From Mannheimia granulomatis (GTDB lineage Bacteria; Pseudomonadota; Gammaproteobacteria; Enterobacterales; Pasteurellaceae): a DNA stretch of 64,000 nucleotides. The position numbers and the translations under genes were made by a program. Shown here piece by piece: positions 25,014-34,556 of this stretch (within the stretch, counting starts at the first letter, position 1; every line of letters starts with the position of its first letter). The stretch lies in the NCBI RefSeq assembly GCF_013377255.1, contig NZ_CP016614.1:1372501-1436500 (forward strand). The letters run 5' to 3'. The notes under the pieces are model-generated. The model searched no databases and was not told the DNA's origin. It saw nothing but the letters and a program-made list of their open reading frames with translations.

Positions 25014-26843
25014 CTAATCAAATTTATAACAAGGTTCCGTTTTATGATTTTTCTCAAGCCATTCTCTTAAAATTTGATCGTACTTAGAACCATCATTTTC
25101 TGGAATATTAAGATTCTCAGCTAGTAAATCTTGTAGCAAGTTTTCTACGCTAGTTCGGATACTTTCATCATTTTTAACAGCCTTCCAGCTTTCAAATGGC
25201 TTGTCTTTGCTTGGAAGCTTCATATTATGATGTTCTTCGAAATTTGGACAAGAACAACGATAAGTCACTACAACCCCTTCTTTTCGAGCATTTTCAACAG
25301 CACTAGCAATGTTTTGATTAATTGAATATGCTGGGTTATGTCTATCTCCACTTCCAGTTTTAGGAGAATCTATATCATGCAATACAGAAAAACTAATTTT
25401 AAAATGGGTTAAGATTTTTACTAAAATTGCTATCGTTGCCTTTCCCCTAGCCCTAATAATAAGAGGTCTCTGCTCTGTTGGATATTTTTCAAAATTTATA
25501 TTCATCACTTCATGAAATGAAGCAAATTCCGTATCCCCTTCAACTATAACTACTTTATTTCCAAAAAAGATCTCAGAAACATTTGAATCAAAAACCATCA
25601 ATGCTTTTAAGTTGTCCTTTTCTTCATTATTAAAATCCATTTTATCTGATTTATAAATATTAGGGGATACGTGTTTATTTAGATGATGTAACCTAACAAT
25701 GGTCGTATGATCTTTTAATGGATCTACAAATGCTGGGTGGTGTATGCTAAGCATAACTTGCCAACCAGCCTCATTTGCCAATCCATATAAATACTCTTTA
25801 GCCGCACGGACGGCTGAAGGATGTAAGGCTGTCTCAGGCTCATCAATTAATAGCATATATCCAGGCAAAAAAGTTTCATCTGAAACATTCTGAGATAACT
25901 TATTTTCAAGAATAACCATTCTCTCGTTATCTTTTGCATTGAGAGATTTTTTAGCTTTTAACTTTTGTAGTTCTTTCCGAATATCTGAAATCTGGTTAAG
26001 AACAGATCTCACCTGAAGAATAGACCAAAAAAGTGCTCTTTGTGACCCAGTACCTTGCTGATCCCAGCGAACAGAACTACTACTTTCAGTAACATCAATT
26101 CTAGACCCTGATAATAATAATTTTTCTGGGTCAAAACCAATATCACTTATACCAATATTAAGATTAATACCAGAATTACTAAAAACTTTACTATATGATT
26201 TAGTAATCTCTTTTTGTATTTTATCAATATCTTCACTCATATCTGATATAGGCTTACAAGCTAATTCCGTTAGCTCTCTAATCTTGGAACTTAATTCAGA
26301 ATTTTTATCCTTCATAACCTCTCTATATTTATTAATTATTGGTTCTAAAACTAACGTCAATAATTTCTTATGCTCCTCCTGCGGATTATCCAGAGATCCT
26401 ATTCTAAATGGTTTAGGCAGACGACTATTAAATACGTTATCCAAGCCTGCTGCTTTACCATCTTCTGAATATTCCTGTTTTATAGGATCCCATGTATATC
26501 TTGTTGGCTTGCCTCCCTCAATTGGCCATTACCATTTCGATCGAACAAGCAATAATCCATCAGCAGTTTTTTCTTTCCATTTTTCATCAACATTTGCTGC
26601 ATTTTCCGGTATATGCACCCATAACTCTACTATTGCAGGCTTCCCATTAGAATTGTGATTAAAATCTTCAATATTCAACTTCTCCTGTAAAATAGCTAAT
26701 TCATAGGCCCTCAAAACAGTGGTTTTACCCGCATTGTTTGCACCAACTAGGCATACAATATCATCCAACTCTATTGTTACTCCTTCATTGCCAATACAAC
26801 CAATATTTTCAATGTGCATACGTACAAGATGTGATCTACTCAT
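25014..26843 (-). pseudogene. OLD-family ATPase/TOPRIM endonuclease, broken by one in-frame stop
   Basis: The intact frame would encode about 609 residues from ATG 26843 (ribosome site GAGGAA). Walker A is GANNAGKT (34-41). TAA at 26529-26531 (codon 105) breaks it, and the same frame continues through WPIEGGKPTRYTWD to 25014. Walker B is MLLIDEPETALHP. The C-terminal TOPRIM domain shows VVIVEGDTE and LHDIDSP. OLD-type proteins are DNA nucleases of phage and bacterial immunity. The gene is AT-rich and lies between cas3 and cas5, where I-C operons have nothing. One C-to-T change (CAA to TAA) explains the lesion. The downstream part has its own TTG and could be expressed as a fragment without the P-loop. 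Confidence 0.88.
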
Positions 26844-26908
26844 AATAGTATTCCTCATATAAGAAATAGTTAATGGAAAGTGTTTAAAAGTTAAGTCTGT
26901 TTACTGTA

Positions 26909-29173
26909 TTACATAATCAATCCCTCTACCCTCAAAAACCCCAGATCCCCCCAACTAAACCCCGCCACTTCATCATACAAATCCATGCCAATCAGCGCAT
27001 AAAACTGTTCGCCAAAAGTGGTGGCGTTAATCAGCTCGATTCTGTGTTCTTTATAGAGCTTATCCATCGCACTTTTTGGAATTTGCACCGTATAAGGCTG
27101 TAATTTTCGCAGTAAGCCGCCGATTTGGTCGGCGTGGTGCAAGGTTTCAATCAGGCTTTCGGCTTCTTTGTTAAACGGAATCAGCAGCGGCTGCATATGG
27201 CTTTCAATCATTTGAAATTCTTTGGCGATGGTTTGGAACGGAAAATCCAAGCTGTTGCCTGCTTTGTGGTGCATGGTCAAAATGTTTTTGCCGTCCAATT
27301 CTTTTCCTTTTTGCTCATACACTTCTGAAAAATATTTCGTCATGGCTTCAATCGAGAGCAAATCATCGGCATAGTGCCGTACAACCGAACGCATGGCCGA
27401 CGAAAGTAAGTCCAATTCGGGCGGCATTTTCCACTGTTCTTCGGCTTGGAATACCCAGACAAAACTCTCTTCAGGTGACCTTTTTCCTTCACGGTTGCAG
27501 CGCCCCGCGGCTTGGGCAACAGAATCAAGCCCGGCTTCGGCACGCATCACCAATGGGAAGTCCACATCCACGCCGGCTTCAATTAAGGAAGTGGCAATCA
27601 CACGGCAAGGCTCACCGTTTTTCAGACGGCCTTTGATGGTTGCCAGCACTTGGCTGCGGTGTTTGGCACACATTAAGGTCGTTAGATGAAACACACCGTC
27701 CAAATGCTTGGCATCATCATACAAACTGCGGGCATGGCGGCGGTTATTGACGATAATCAGCAGTTGCGGATGGTCTGTGATTTTGGTAAGCAAATCGGCA
27801 TCGCTTTGTTTGCCGATATGCTGCACTGTGGTTCGATGCAAAGCCTCAAAAAGCGCGGTGGGATTGGGGGCAATTTCGCGCACATTTTCCAAGCCGCGAT
27901 AAAAACCGTGCTCGGCTTGCACCGCTGGCTGTGTGGCGGTGCATAACACGATGGAGCAATGATAATTTTGTGCCAATTCTTTAATCGCCTGCATAATCGG
28001 CAGCAATAATTTGAGCGGTAACATTTGTGCTTCATCAAGAATAATCACGCTGCCTGTGATGTTGTGTAATTTGCGGCAGCGTGAGGAGCGGTCGGCAAAT
28101 AAAGATTCAAAAAACTGCACTGCGGTGGTTACAACAATCGGCATATCCCAATTTTCCGAAGCCAAGCGTAATTTGTCTTTACTGGTTTGGTCTTTTAGTT
28201 TGCTGTCGTCAAAAGTACTGTGATGCTCCAATACTGCACTTTCACCAAACTCTCCAAAAGCTTTACGGAACTCAGCAGCGTTTTGTTCAATAATGCTGGT
28301 GAAGGGAATTACATAAATCACGCGCCGCATGCCGTGCAATTTGGCGTGTTCCAAAGCAAATGCCATCGAAGTAAAGGTTTTACCGCCGCCCGTTGGCACG
28401 GTTAGGCTGAACAAGCCTTTTTCTTGCCCCGCTTGGCCCACGGCGTAATCAAGAATTTCACTGCGTAATTGATTGAGCTTGGCACGGCGTTTTTCGGATT
28501 CGGTTTGCGGCGTATCGGCAGGCCGTCTGAATGACGTAAGAAAATCCTGAAAGGCTTGTTGTAGGGTGTTCAAATCAGGATAAGCACCACGCTCAATCGG
28601 CTTATTTTCTGCTGCCGCATAGAAAGATTCGGTGTCCAAATAATCGGCATCTACCAAACAAGAATAGAGCATGCGCGTGAAAAACGCATAAGAGAAATAA
28701 GGGTGATGGGAATCGGCTTTGAGCGGCGGGGAGGGAAGTTGAGAAGGAAGGGGAATTTCTTGCTGCCAAACCTCATCAAGCGGTGGAATTTCATCGGAAA
28801 ATTGCAAAGCCAGCCGCTGCTTTAAAGTGCGCCGATTGTCGCCCTCGCCCGCACCGTTGGCCAAACCCGCATGATGCCCTGCAATGCAATACGCCATCAG
28901 TTTACCCACCATGCCCCACTGCTCCTCTGCAATTTTCGCACCGGCCGTGGCATGATCCACCGATTTCCCACCGTGTAAGCGTTTATCAAACGCCTCGCTG
29001 TATTTGCCCAAATCATGCAAAATCCCGGTGTGATAAGCCATTTCTTGAGCACCGAAAAATTGAGCAAAGCCTGCTGCTAAAGAGCCGACATTTTCAGTGT
29101 GGCTTTTGAGGGTTTGCCATTTTGAATAGTCATTATTTTGAGTTGAGTGGGCGTAGTAGATTTTTAAATTCAT
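26909..29173 (-). CDS. cas3: CRISPR-associated helicase/nuclease Cas3
   Basis: Cas3 unwinds and degrades the target DNA marked by Cascade. It has 754 residues. The N-terminal HD nuclease has H25 (LKSHTENVG) and H53-D54 with K57 (ILHDLGK). The SF2 helicase has Walker A VPTGGGKT (about 259-266) and a DEAQ box (380-383, DEAH in many relatives). The C-terminal helicase motif is TSLIEAGVDVDFPLVMRAEAGLDSVAQAAGRCNREGKR. It is the first gene of the operon. Two Neisseria-type uptake sequences lie inside (27621-27632, 28520-28531). Confidence 0.96.
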   Translation of the reverse strand: MNLKIYYAHSTQNNDYSKWQTLKSHTENVGSLAAGFAQFFGAQEMAYHTGILHDLGKYSEAFDKRLHGGKSVDHATAGAKIAEEQWGMVGKLMAYCIAGHHAGLANGAGEGDNRRTLKQRLALQFSDEIPPLDEVWQQEIPLPSQLPSPPLKADSHHPYFSYAFFTRMLYSCLVDADYLDTESFYAAAENKPIERGAYPDLNTLQQAFQDFLTSFRRPADTPQTESEKRRAKLNQLRSEILDYAVGQAGQEKGLFSLTVPTGGGKTFTSMAFALEHAKLHGMRRVIYVIPFTSIIEQNAAEFRKAFGEFGESAVLEHHSTFDDSKLKDQTSKDKLRLASENWDMPIVVTTAVQFFESLFADRSSRCRKLHNITGSVIILDEAQMLPLKLLLPIMQAIKELAQNYHCSIVLCTATQPAVQAEHGFYRGLENVREIAPNPTALFEALHRTTVQHIGKQSDADLLTKITDHPQLLIIVNNRRHARSLYDDAKHLDGVFHLTTLMCAKHRSQVLATIKGRLKNGEPCRVIATSLIEAGVDVDFPLVMRAEAGLDSVAQAAGRCNREGKRSPEESFVWVFQAEEQWKMPPELDLLSSAMRSVVRHYADDLLSIEAMTKYFSEVYEQKGKELDGKNILTMHHKAGNSLDFPFQTIAKEFQMIESHMQPLLIPFNKEAESLIETLHHADQIGGLLRKLQPYTVQIPKSAMDKLYKEHRIELINATTFGEQFYALIGMDLYDEVAGFSWGDLGFLRVEGLIM
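27621..27632 (-). repeat. Neisseria-type DNA uptake sequence in cas3
   Basis: Exact AGGCCGTCTGAA on the minus strand. Confidence 0.9.
28520..28531 (+). repeat. Neisseria-type DNA uptake sequence in cas3
   Basis: Exact AGGCCGTCTGAA on the plus strand. Confidence 0.9.
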
Positions 29174-29390
29174 TCAGCCACCTATTAATCATTGATATAA
29201 AAGCTATAGAATTATACTTTCATTCATACAAAAAATTAAATAGCATATTCCTTAAGAATATTAATTTATATCAAACTTCATATAAAAACTTTGAGCTAAT
29301 AACCTATAACTAATTCTTATAAATTAACTTCTCCTTTTCTCTTCATTTTTTGTTAGAATACCGCATTTTTAAACATCCATTTTAAGGTAA
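29174..29390. promoter_or_regulatory. Divergent, very AT-rich promoter region between cas3 and ycaO
   Basis: On the minus strand a perfect TATAAT (29211-29216) lies 38 nt before the cas3 start and is the likely -10 of the cas operon. No good -35 is seen. On the plus strand TTAGAATAC, some 35 nt before ycaO, can serve as its -10. Confidence 0.5.
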
Positions 29391-31157
29391 ATGATGACTG
29401 AACAAACCTTTATTACCGGTAAAGATGCTGCACTTGAAGACAGTATCTCCACTTTCCAACATAAATTAAAAACATTAGGCTTTAACATTGAGGAAGCTTC
29501 TTGGTTAAACCCTGTGCCGAATGTATGGTCGGTGCATATTCGTGATGTGGATTGCCCACAATGTTTCACCAACGGTAAAGGAGCGAGCAAGAAAGCGGCT
29601 CTTGCCTCAGCATTAGGCGAATATTTTGAGCGTTTATCCAGCAACTATTTCTGGGCAGATTTCTATTTAGGGCAGGAATTAGCTAATGCTGATTTCGTGC
29701 ATTATCCAACCGAAAAATGGTTCCCGATTGAAGATGAAGAAATTCCACCACCGGAGATGATGGACGAATTCCTGTGGGAATATTTTGATCCCAACGGTGA
29801 GCTAATGCCTGAATTATTAGTTGATTTGCAATCAGGCAATTATGATCGTGGTATTGTGACTCTGCCTTATGTTCGCCAATCTGATAATCAAACTGTTTAT
29901 ATTCCGCAGAGCATTATCGGCAACTTGTTTGTATCTAACGGTATGTCGGCGGGTAACAGCAAAAATGAAGCTCGTGTACAAGGCTTATCCGAAGTATTCG
30001 AGCGTTTTGTGAAAAACCGCATTATTACTGAAGCAATTAGCCTGCCGGAAATTCCACAAAAGGTGATTGACGGCTACCCAACTATCAAGGCTTCGATTGA
30101 AAAATTAGAGCAAGAAGGCTTCCCGATTCTTTGTTACGATGCTTCGTTAGGTGGCGAATTCCCGGTAATTTGTGTGATTTTATTTAATCCGCAAAACGGC
30201 ACCTGCTTTGCCTCGTTTGGTGCTCACCCGAATTTCCAAGTGGCATTTGAGCGTACTGTCACCGAATTATTACAAGGGCGTAGCTTAAAAGATTTAGATG
30301 TATTTGCTCCGCCATCGTTTAATAATGAAGATGTTGCCGATCACGCCAACCTTGAAACTCATTTTATTGATTCAAGCGGTCTAATTTCTTGGGATCTTTT
30401 CAAACGTGATGCAGACTATCCATTTGTACACTGGGATTTCTCCGGCACCACCGAAGAAGAATTTAATAGTATGATGGCAATTTTCAATAAGCATAATCAG
30501 CCTGTGTATATTATGGATTACGAGCATTTAGGCGTGTATGCCTGCCGTATTTTAGCACCGGGAATGTCTAACATTTACCCAAGCGATGATTTAATTTACG
30601 CTAACAACAATATGGGTATGGATTGGCGTGAGATTTTATTGGATCTGCCACATTTCCACCATGATGCTGAGACTTATCAAGAGTTATTAGATGAACTAGA
30701 CGAGCAAGGCATTGATGATTTAACCCGTGTGCGTGAATTTATCGGTGTGGTGGCTGAAAAAGGGTCAGCATTGCAAACCTTGCGTATTGGTGAATTAAAA
30801 TCAATGCTTCACCTTGCATTAGGCAACTTAGAGCAAGCATTAGACTGGGCGAACTGGACGGCAAATATGAACGCAAGTGTCTTTACCGCTGAACGTAACA
30901 ACTACTATCGTTGCTTAATTCAATCTATCGAATTATTCTTAGATGAAAGCCGCGAGCCTGAGCAATATCGTCGTGTCTTTGAGAAAATGTACGGTACTCA
31001 AGCGGTGGAATCCGCTTGGTCGGCAATCACCGGCGGTAATCCGTTTGTCGGCTTAACCGCCTCTGATGAAAGCCTAGAAAATATGGCAGCACATCAAAAA
31101 TTACTCAATGCTTACCGCAAACTGCAAAAAGCGAAAGTAAACCCGATTGCAAGATAA
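29391..31157 (+). CDS. ycaO: YcaO protein, RimO accessory factor (ribosomal S12 methylthiolation)
   Basis: This is the E. coli-type YcaO, which aids beta-methylthiolation of ribosomal protein S12 by RimO. It has 588 residues (E. coli 586). The N-terminus GKDAALEDSISTFQHKL and EEASWLNPVPNVWSVHIRD match E. coli almost word for word from memory. The ATP-grasp-like YcaO fold includes KKAALASALGEYFERLSSNY and EARVQGLSEVFERFVKNRI. The C-terminal 150 residues are TPR-like helices. Two ATGs (29391, 29394) are possible. It is a lone gene with no peptide-natural-product genes around, so a thiazole/oxazole role is unlikely. Confidence 0.95.
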   Translation: MMTEQTFITGKDAALEDSISTFQHKLKTLGFNIEEASWLNPVPNVWSVHIRDVDCPQCFTNGKGASKKAALASALGEYFERLSSNYFWADFYLGQELANADFVHYPTEKWFPIEDEEIPPPEMMDEFLWEYFDPNGELMPELLVDLQSGNYDRGIVTLPYVRQSDNQTVYIPQSIIGNLFVSNGMSAGNSKNEARVQGLSEVFERFVKNRIITEAISLPEIPQKVIDGYPTIKASIEKLEQEGFPILCYDASLGGEFPVICVILFNPQNGTCFASFGAHPNFQVAFERTVTELLQGRSLKDLDVFAPPSFNNEDVADHANLETHFIDSSGLISWDLFKRDADYPFVHWDFSGTTEEEFNSMMAIFNKHNQPVYIMDYEHLGVYACRILAPGMSNIYPSDDLIYANNNMGMDWREILLDLPHFHHDAETYQELLDELDEQGIDDLTRVREFIGVVAEKGSALQTLRIGELKSMLHLALGNLEQALDWANWTANMNASVFTAERNNYYRCLIQSIELFLDESREPEQYRRVFEKMYGTQAVESAWSAITGGNPFVGLTASDESLENMAAHQKLLNAYRKLQKAKVNPIAR

Positions 31158-31169
31158 TCGCGAAAATAC

Positions 31170-31195
31170 AAGGGGGCTTAGCCCCTTAAATTTAT
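31170..31195 (+). terminator. Terminator after ycaO
   Basis: A GC-rich hairpin (AAGGGG with CCCCTT) is followed by AAATTTATT, 13 nt past the ycaO stop. Confidence 0.6.
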
Positions 31196-31206
31196 TCTCA
31201 CACCTA

Positions 31207-31229
31207 GAATATGAATTTATTTCATATTC
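31207..31229. promoter_or_regulatory. Candidate MetR operator before mesX-mesD
   Basis: GAATATGAA (31207-31215) and TTCATATTC (31221-31229) form a perfect 9-bp inverted repeat around TTTAT. The core is TGAA-N5-TTCA, the MetR consensus as known for metE/metR promoters. It lies 90 nt before mesX, a usual distance for a LysR-type activator. Confidence 0.65.
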
Positions 31230-31318
31230 CTTTCAAAAATATATCATTTTTATTCAACAAAAATTTATGGTTCAATGAATCATCTTTAGAAACAAACATA
31301 AAAATAAGAAGGTGAAAA

Positions 31319-32299
31319 ATGACAACCAATTTTGAATGCCGTGTGCACACACTTGAATTTGATGAAAACTACCAACCGGAAGCACAAAGCACCCGTTTAA
31401 CCACTAACTTTGCTAACCTTGCCCGTGGCGAAAACCGTAAAGAAAACCTACAAAATGCGATTGCGATGATCAATAAGCGTTTCAATGATTTGGCGGATTG
31501 GGATAACCCAACGTCGGATCGTTATTCCGTCAAATTAGACATTGTTTCAATGGACATTGACGTTGAGGGCAAAGGCGAGTTTTTCCCAGCACTTGAATGG
31601 CTTAAAACCTATGTAGTCGATCACCAAACCGGCAAAACCATTGACGGCATTGTGGGTAACAACTTCTCTTCGTTCGTGCGTGACTACGATTTTAGCGTTC
31701 TGCTGCTCGATCACAACAAAGACAAACCGGAATTTACCGTGCCGGAAGGCTACGGCGAGTTACACGGCAAGCTGTTCAAACATTTATTGGCATCACCTGC
31801 CTACAAAGCAAAATACAGCAAACCGCCGGTGATCTGTTTAAGCGTAGCGACCACCCGCACCTACACCAGAACCACCAACGTTCACCCGATTTTGGGCGTG
31901 GAGTATCTTCAAGATAGCTATTCATTAACCGATGCGTATTTTGCGAAAATGGGCTTAAAAGTGCGTTACTTTATGCCGCCAAAATCCGTTGCACCGTATG
32001 CGTTCTACTTTGATGAGAATGCCGACTTGCTCAATGATTACACTAACTTAGAGCTAATCAGCACAATTGCCACGATGGAAGCGTTCCAAAAAATCTACCG
32101 TCCGGAGATTTACAATGCGAACTCGGTGGCGGGACAGGTGTACAAAGGTAGCCTAACCTACCAAGACTACTCTGTTACCAAAGTGGAATACGACCGTGTG
32201 GAGCGTACTCAACTGGCGATCAAGCAAGGTAAATATGCCGAAGCGCATTTTATCAATCCGTACAAAGCGATTTTAGAGGCTTGGTTAAACGAAAAATAA
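31319..32299 (+). CDS. mesX: MesX (DUF1852), partner of methionine synthase MesD
   Basis: It has 326 residues starting MTTNFECRVHTLEFDENYQPE, which I recognise as DUF1852. Published genetics on core methionine synthases showed that MesD needs a DUF1852 protein and oxygen, but not methyl-folate or cobalamin; DUF1852 was proposed as MesX. No signal peptide or membrane segment is seen. Catalytic residues are not established for the family. The ribosome site AGAAGGTG precedes the ATG. mesD follows after a stable hairpin. The MetR-type palindrome upstream fits methionine control. Confidence 0.85.
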   Translation: MTTNFECRVHTLEFDENYQPEAQSTRLTTNFANLARGENRKENLQNAIAMINKRFNDLADWDNPTSDRYSVKLDIVSMDIDVEGKGEFFPALEWLKTYVVDHQTGKTIDGIVGNNFSSFVRDYDFSVLLLDHNKDKPEFTVPEGYGELHGKLFKHLLASPAYKAKYSKPPVICLSVATTRTYTRTTNVHPILGVEYLQDSYSLTDAYFAKMGLKVRYFMPPKSVAPYAFYFDENADLLNDYTNLELISTIATMEAFQKIYRPEIYNANSVAGQVYKGSLTYQDYSVTKVEYDRVERTQLAIKQGKYAEAHFINPYKAILEAWLNEK

Positions 32300-32303
32300 T
32301 GCA

Positions 32304-32363
32304 GGGTGGGCGTAAGCCCACCACACAAATGAAATATAACCAATGGTGGGCTTACGCCCACCC
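32304..32363. repeat. 20-bp perfect inverted repeat between mesX and mesD
   Basis: GGGTGGGCGTAAGCCCACCA (32304-32323) and its exact complement (32344-32363) enclose a 20-nt loop, followed by GACTTTTTT. It looks like a mobile REP-type hairpin or an attenuator. mesD starts 23 nt later, so it can cut mesD expression relative to mesX. Confidence 0.9.
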
Positions 32364-32386
32364 GACTTTTTTACAGGAAAACAAAA

Positions 32387-33418
32387 ATGAGCAAAATCCT
32401 TCTCCCAACTTCCACCGCTGGTAGCCTGCCAAAACCCGCTTGGCTTGCTGAGCCTGAAAAACTCTGGTCTGAATGGAAATTCCAAGGCGATGAACTTCTC
32501 CAAGCCAAACGTGATGCCCTGTTAGTTTCCCTTGCCGAGCAAGTTGCCACAGGGATTGATATTGTCAGCGACGGCGAGCAGACCCGTCAGCATTTCGTGA
32601 CCACCTTCATCGAACATTTAGACGGCGTGGATTTCAATAAACGTGAAACTGTGCGTATCCGTAACCGTTACGATGCGAGCGTGCCAACGGTAGTCGGTGC
32701 GGTTTCTCGCCCGAAATCGGTATTTGTCGAAGATGCAAAATTCCTGCGTGCTCACACCGACAAGCCGATCAAATGGGCGTTACCGGGGCCAATGACGATG
32801 ATCGACACCCTCTACGATGCCCACTACAAAAGCCGTGAAAAACTGGCGTGGGAATTTGCCAAAATCCTCAACGAAGAAGCCAAAGAGCTGGAAGCGGCTG
32901 GCGTGGACATCATTCAATTTGATGAACCGGCGTTTAACGTCTTCTTTGACGAGCTGAACGACTGGGGCGTGGCAGCCTTAGAACGTGCCGCAGAAGGCTT
33001 AAAATGCGAAACCGCTGTGCATATCTGCTACGGCTACGGCATCAAAGCGAACACCGACTGGAAGCAAACCCTCGGCAACGAATGGCGTCAATACGAAGAG
33101 AGCTTCCCGAAACTGCAACAATCGAAAATCGACATTATCTCGCTTGAGTGCCAAAACTCTCGTGTGCCAATGGATTTAATCGAGTTAGTGCGTGGCAAAA
33201 AAGTAATGCTCGGTGCGATTGATGTGGCAACCAACATCATCGAAACGCCGGAACAAGTGGCAGAAACCCTACGCAAAGCGTTGCAATTTGTTGATGCAGA
33301 CAAACTCTACCCTTGTACCAACTGCGGAATGGCACCGCTTTCACGCCAAGTCGCTCGTGGCAAATTACAAGCGCTCAGCCAAGGAGCTGCAATTATTAGA
33401 GCTGAACTTGCCGGTTAA
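32387..33418 (+). CDS. mesD: Core methionine synthase MesD (MetE C-terminal-domain family)
   Basis: This enzyme methylates homocysteine using a single MetE-like catalytic barrel without the folate-binding N-terminal domain. It has 343 residues, about half of MetE. Visible: the MetE-like start TSTAGSLPKPAWLAEPEKLW, DGEQTRQHF, the acidic/homocysteine loop IIQFDEPAFNVF, VHICYGYG (zinc histidine-cysteine), SLECQNSR, and the second zinc cysteine in LYPCTNCGMAPLS. The neighbour mesX makes the MesD family the best call. The ribosome site AGGAAAAC precedes the ATG. Confidence 0.87.
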   Translation: MSKILLPTSTAGSLPKPAWLAEPEKLWSEWKFQGDELLQAKRDALLVSLAEQVATGIDIVSDGEQTRQHFVTTFIEHLDGVDFNKRETVRIRNRYDASVPTVVGAVSRPKSVFVEDAKFLRAHTDKPIKWALPGPMTMIDTLYDAHYKSREKLAWEFAKILNEEAKELEAAGVDIIQFDEPAFNVFFDELNDWGVAALERAAEGLKCETAVHICYGYGIKANTDWKQTLGNEWRQYEESFPKLQQSKIDIISLECQNSRVPMDLIELVRGKKVMLGAIDVATNIIETPEQVAETLRKALQFVDADKLYPCTNCGMAPLSRQVARGKLQALSQGAAIIRAELAG

Positions 33419-33443
33419 TCTGTTATAATAGCGTTTTCGTAAT

Positions 33444-33488
33444 ACGGTTTTCCTTGCTTTTAGGCTAAGCCTAATAAAGGAAAACCGT
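33444..33488 (+). terminator. Long hairpin after mesD
   Basis: ACGGTTTTCCTT (33444-33455) pairs exactly with AAGGAAAACCGT (33477-33488). Inside it TTAGGC and GCCTAA form a second helix. It ends 51 nt before cmoB. The U-rich run is poor, so it may be a terminator or a stabilising structure. Confidence 0.6.
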
Positions 33489-33539
33489 TGTGCTTTGGTT
33501 CAGGCTTAACGCTTTTATTTTGACATTTTATTTTACGCT

Positions 33540-34502
33540 ATGATCGACTTCCGTCTTTTTTATCAACAAATTGCCACCACTAACCTCTCGGCTTGGTTGG
33601 AAACACTTCCTTTGCAGTTAAAACAATGGGAGAAAACTACCCACGCAGATTATGCCAAATGGGCAAAAATTGCAGATTTTTTACCAAATTCGACCGCTTG
33701 TATCAACCTAAAAGATAAGGTGGAATCCATTCCAAACGATCCCTTATCCGCCGGGGAAACCAAACAAATTGTGCATCATCTCAAACAACTGATGCCTTGG
33801 CGTAAAGGGCCTTATCATCTGCACGGTATTCATATCGACACTGAATGGCGTTCTGATTTCAAATGGGATCGCGTACTGCCGCACTTATCTCCATTAGCAG
33901 GTAGAACGATTTTAGATGTCGGCTGTGGCAGTGGTTATCATATGTGGCGAATGGTCGGCGAAGGGGCAAAAATGGTGGTGGGTATCGACCCTACCGAGCT
34001 TTTTCTCTGTCAATTTGAAGCTGTGAGAAAAATGCTGGGCAACGACCGCAGAGCAAATTTAATTCCTTTAGGCATTGAGCAAATGCAACCGCTTGCGGCC
34101 TTTGATACCGTCTTTTCTATGGGCGTGCTGTATCATCGCAAATCGCCACTTGATCACCTCTCTCAGCTCAAAGCTCAGCTTGTGAAAGGTGGAGAATTAG
34201 TATTGGAAACCTTAGTGATTGATGGTGGTGTGAATGATGTTCTCGTACCGGCTGATCGCTACGCAAAAATGAAAAACGTCTATTTTATTCCGTCTGTGCC
34301 GGCTCTTATTAATTGGTTGGAAAAAGTTGGTTTTAAAAATGTGCGTTGTGTAGATGAAGCAGTAACTACCCTTGAAGAACAGCGTAAAACCGATTGGTTG
34401 GAAAATGAGAGTTTGGTGGATTTTTTAGATCCAAACGATCAGAGCAAAACCATTGAAGGCTACCCTGCCCCGAAGCGGGCTGTGATTCTGGCCAATGTTT
34501 AA
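33540..34502 (+). CDS. cmoB: tRNA U34 carboxymethyltransferase
   Basis: CmoB transfers the carboxymethyl group of carboxy-SAM (made by CmoA) to 5-hydroxyuridine at the tRNA wobble position. It has 320 residues (E. coli 323). Seen: the N-terminal MIDFRLFYQQIA, the central KGPYHLHGIHIDTEWRSDFKWDR, the Rossmann motif ILDVGCGSGYHMWRMVG (about 122-138), and SMGVLYHRKSPLDHL. cmoA usually sits immediately upstream in relatives but is not in this window. The ATG at 33540 gives the family N-terminus. Confidence 0.95.
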   Translation: MIDFRLFYQQIATTNLSAWLETLPLQLKQWEKTTHADYAKWAKIADFLPNSTACINLKDKVESIPNDPLSAGETKQIVHHLKQLMPWRKGPYHLHGIHIDTEWRSDFKWDRVLPHLSPLAGRTILDVGCGSGYHMWRMVGEGAKMVVGIDPTELFLCQFEAVRKMLGNDRRANLIPLGIEQMQPLAAFDTVFSMGVLYHRKSPLDHLSQLKAQLVKGGELVLETLVIDGGVNDVLVPADRYAKMKNVYFIPSVPALINWLEKVGFKNVRCVDEAVTTLEEQRKTDWLENESLVDFLDPNDQSKTIEGYPAPKRAVILANV

Positions 34503-34556
34503 AACAAGCAAACAAATAATAGGACGAAAAATTTTTCATCCTTCCCTATATCAAAT

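Noticed and set aside
25014..26858. Two separate genes (476 and 109 residues) between cas3 and cas5
   Set aside because: Both are in one frame with only a TAA between them. The first holds Walker A and the second Walker B and TOPRIM, so it is one broken gene.
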